Assembly: GCA_905205975.1 (NCBI GenBank)
Contig: CAJLFQ010000011.1
Span: 1-44,695, forward strand
Source: an uncultured Eubacteriales bacterium
GTDB taxonomy: Bacteria > Bacillota > Clostridia > Oscillospirales > QAMX01
Direction: 5' to 3'
DNA: 44,695 nt
Both the position numbers and the translations under genes were made by a program. The notes below the pieces were generated by a model. It saw only the letters and a list, made by a program, of their open reading frames with translations, was not told where the DNA came from and did not search any database. Below are positions 42,829 through 44,695 of this stretch, one piece after another. How positions within the stretch are numbered: position 1 is the first letter of the stretch; each line of letters starts with the position of its first letter.

Positions 42829-44283
42829 ATGCTGATGCTTGCAACCGCCGCTCTGCTCGGCGGCATCCGATCGGAGACTGAACGGCTCAAAAACCTGATC
42901 CTGTCGTCCGCAGCGGATGTTCCGGCTGACGCTGAGGTTTACTACATCTCTCCGAACGGAGACGATTCTGCTGACGGACGCTCTCCCGCCGGGGCATGGC
43001 GGACGCCCGGCGCGGCTGAGGCTCACGGAGTCGGAAATGGACGCGGGCGCGCGTATGTGCTTTTTGAACGCGGCGGGCTCTGGCGCGGCGGCTTCAGAGC
43101 GCATGGCGGAGTCACCTATTCGGCTTACGGCTCCGGTGAAAAGCCGCGCTTTTACGGCTCTGCGCTTGACGGCGCGGCAGACGGCGCGTGGGAACGTGTT
43201 TCCGAAAAAGTCTGGCGATTCAGCGAGCCGGTGCGGTATGACTGCGGAAGCATTGTGCTGGACGGAAAGACGCATGCGAAGAAGCTGACAATCCATTACG
43301 AGGGCGCAGCAGCGAAAGACCATAGAACGGGATGCGTTTTCCGCGGCACAGAAAGCCTTTTCGAGGACATGACCTTCTGGCATGATCTCGGCGGACGAGT
43401 GATGCTTTCCGATGAGGAACTGCTTTCGGGAGAAACCGGCGCGGGGCATCTGTATTTCTGCTCCGAGACAGATCCGTCGGAGCGTTTCAGCGAAATCGAG
43501 TTCCTGACGAGAAAAAATGTGATTGAAGTCTGCGGAGACAACGTCTGCATAGACAATCTGACGATCATGTACGGCGGCGCGCACGGCATCGGCGCGGCGT
43601 CTTCCGGCGGAAAGCCGGTCAAAGGGCTGAGCGTAACGAACTGTGTGATCGCGCATATCGGCGGCTCCGTGCAGTTCTACGCCGAGGGAAGACCCGTGAG
43701 ATTCGGAAACGGCGTGGAGATCTGGGGGAGCTGTGAGGACGATCTCATTGAAAGATGCTATATCTATGATGTATACGACGCAGGCGTGACGCACCAGTAT
43801 GAAAGAGGCGGCGAGCCTGTTTTGATGAAAAATGTTGCCTATCGGGACAATCTGATCCAAAACTGCACCTACGCCATCGAATATTTCCTCGGAAAGGCTG
43901 AAGGCGGCGCAGCGCGGTCCATGGAGAATATCCTGATCAGCGGGAACATGCTGCAGGGCGCGGGCTTCGGTTTCGGACGCGAGCGCCCGGACAAGGAAAC
44001 GCCTGCGCTGATAAAAAGCTGGGACTGCTTCAACCGAACCGCGGGAGATGGAATGATTATCCGCGGCAACACGCTCTGGGGCAGCACAGAAAGACTCATT
44101 CACATCTGCGCCGACAGGAAGGAATGGCTTCCGGTTCTGTGCGGGAACACCTTTTTACAGAAAGTCGGCGGCTTGCTCGGAAAGTACGGTGCCAATCCAT
44201 GCTCCGACGAGATGTTTGACGCTGAGGCGTCACGCCGGGACGATTACAGCGGAAACGATTTTTACGGGATATCCGGCGACTGA
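42829..44283 (+). CDS. Right-handed beta-helix protein
   Basis: A 484-aa protein. After about 35 residues it has YYISPNGDDSADGRSPAGAW, the usual entry of parallel beta-helix proteins, then repeated short strands (NVIEVCGDNVCIDNLTIMYGG, GLSVTNCVIAHI, LIERCYIYDVYDAG, NLIQNCTYAIEYF, NILISGNMLQG, MIIRGNTLWG). This fold is used by polysaccharide lyases and glycosidases, but no catalytic set is evident. The N terminus is mildly hydrophobic but not a clear signal peptide. The start at 42829 has GAGG eight bases upstream; GTG at 42808 is an alternative. Arginine codon AGA is used more often than in the core genes, hinting at transfer. It is followed by a terminator. Confidence 0.8.
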   Translation: MLMLATAALLGGIRSETERLKNLILSSAADVPADAEVYYISPNGDDSADGRSPAGAWRTPGAAEAHGVGNGRGRAYVLFERGGLWRGGFRAHGGVTYSAYGSGEKPRFYGSALDGAADGAWERVSEKVWRFSEPVRYDCGSIVLDGKTHAKKLTIHYEGAAAKDHRTGCVFRGTESLFEDMTFWHDLGGRVMLSDEELLSGETGAGHLYFCSETDPSERFSEIEFLTRKNVIEVCGDNVCIDNLTIMYGGAHGIGAASSGGKPVKGLSVTNCVIAHIGGSVQFYAEGRPVRFGNGVEIWGSCEDDLIERCYIYDVYDAGVTHQYERGGEPVLMKNVAYRDNLIQNCTYAIEYFLGKAEGGAARSMENILISGNMLQGAGFGFGRERPDKETPALIKSWDCFNRTAGDGMIIRGNTLWGSTERLIHICADRKEWLPVLCGNTFLQKVGGLLGKYGANPCSDEMFDAEASRRDDYSGNDFYGISGD

Positions 44284-44368
44284 GCGGCGCAGAACGCCGT
44301 TTGCGGAACAGCTGTCGGCTGCCGATCGGATCGCGGACGCGGGATTCTGCCGGAAAAATCAAATTTTC

Positions 44369-44401
44369 AGGGTCTGATGCCATACGGCGTCAGACCCTTT
44401 T
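44369..44401 (+). terminator. Terminator of the beta-helix gene
   Basis: AGGGTCTGATGCC (44369-44381) and GGCGTCAGACCCT (44386-44398) form a 13-bp stem with one G-U pair and a 4-nt loop, followed by TTT. Confidence 0.85.
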
Positions 44402-44493
44402 GCCGCTGCGCAGGTCAGGCGCCGGCCTGTGTGCGCATCCGGCAGAGCGCCAGGAAAACTGCGGTTTATCCCGGCCCGCTCTACCCGCCGGCA

Positions 44494-44536
44494 GCAAAGC
44501 ACCGGGCAGAGCGCATCACTCTGCCCGGTGCTTTGC
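44494..44536. repeat. Perfect 18-bp inverted repeat
   Basis: GCAAAGCACCGGGCAGAG (44494-44511) and its exact complement (44519-44536) with a 7-nt loop. No gene lies directly upstream except across the terminator at 44369, and only CGTTTG follows, so it may be a second terminator or the edge of an insertion. The rest of 44284-44571 holds no gene that I can support. Confidence 0.7.
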
Positions 44537-44571
44537 CGTTTGTCCGAACCGCGTTCCGATGAAGAACAGGG

Positions 44572-44695
44572 TGTTCGGATGACCCTTCAATGGCAAATGA
44601 CTCTAATTTTGATAGAAACCGTGTAAGGGGGTGCAATTACAGTTCAGAGGGGGGGCAGTTCTCGATTTGAGGGGGTGCAAATTAGCGGTGGTTCA
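44572..44695. mobile_element. Probable end of an IS21-family insertion sequence
   Basis: Three imperfect direct repeats of about 22 bp with core AGGGGGTGCAATTA start at 44625, 44648 and 44670 and run to the window edge. Multiple short terminal repeats of this type, GGGGTGCAATT-like, are a feature of IS21-family ends where the transposase binds. The preceding TGTTCGGATGACCC (from 44572) starts with TG as the outer tip of such an element should. No transposase frame is inside the window, so this is a suggestion only. Confidence 0.5.

Noticed and set aside
42754..44103. Minus-strand open frame opposite the right-edge beta-helix gene
   Set aside because: No ribosome site or recognisable motif, and the plus-strand gene has the beta-helix entry motif and a terminator.

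Overview
The window looks like chromosomal DNA of a GC-rich, low-oxygen Firmicute, most likely a gut Clostridia lineage (Oscillospirales-like). This is inferred from gene content: HPr kinase/phosphorylase, the MurT/GatD locus, YlxR, RecD2, YqeG, a RimP-NusA-InfB operon, a Dgt-DnaG-RpoD block, strong Shine-Dalgarno sites, frequent TTG/GTG starts, and many host- or plant-glycan enzymes. No rRNA, tRNA or CRISPR array was seen.

Layout. 1-7892 (minus): YqeG, then recD2-comF-mreB-murC-uxaC and the start of one more gene cut by the left edge. 8025-11564 (plus): an accessory cassette of an unknown protein, a sugar isomerase-like TIM barrel, a GH16 enzyme and a sugar-transfer ATP-grasp enzyme, ending at a two-way terminator. 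11720-21505 (minus): the translation/ribosome-maturation operon rimP-nusA-ylxR-infB-rbfA-nrnA-truB-ribF, followed by overlapping murT-like and gatD-like genes. 21866-33867 (minus): a lipoprotein, an EEP-family enzyme, nagA, gpmI, a TIM-barrel isomerase, rpoD, dnaG, a metallo-beta-lactamase-fold hydrolase, dgt and hprK. 33956-44695 is accessory: repeat elements, an ABC exporter, a GH29 fucosidase, two beta-helix proteins, a small alarmone synthetase, a small lipoprotein, a tandem zinc-ribbon protein, and what looks like an IS21-type end at the right edge.

How the genes work together. The minus-strand core covers transcription and translation initiation, replication priming, cell-wall precursor synthesis (MurC, MurT-like) and rod-shape control (MreB). 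Carbon handling is represented by HprK, GpmI, NagA and UxaC. The accessory genes suggest breakdown of imported oligosaccharides, because none of the carbohydrate-active enzymes has an obvious signal peptide.

Most striking points. The GatD-like protein has lost the catalytic Cys and His and the substrate Arg of lipid II isoglutaminyl synthase, while its MurT-like partner keeps the ATPase and zinc ribbon but has lost conserved C-terminal motifs, so the pair probably does something other than canonical glutamine-dependent amidation. The mreB promoter carries a 14-bp palindrome near the transcription start followed by 10-bp phased repeats. A 174-bp MITE-like element has 16-bp perfect inverted repeats and a diverged relative 2.4 kb away, next to a 28-bp repeat that supplies the -35 box of the fucosidase gene. 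Ten promoters found by eye all have an exact 17-bp spacer, most with an extended -10.
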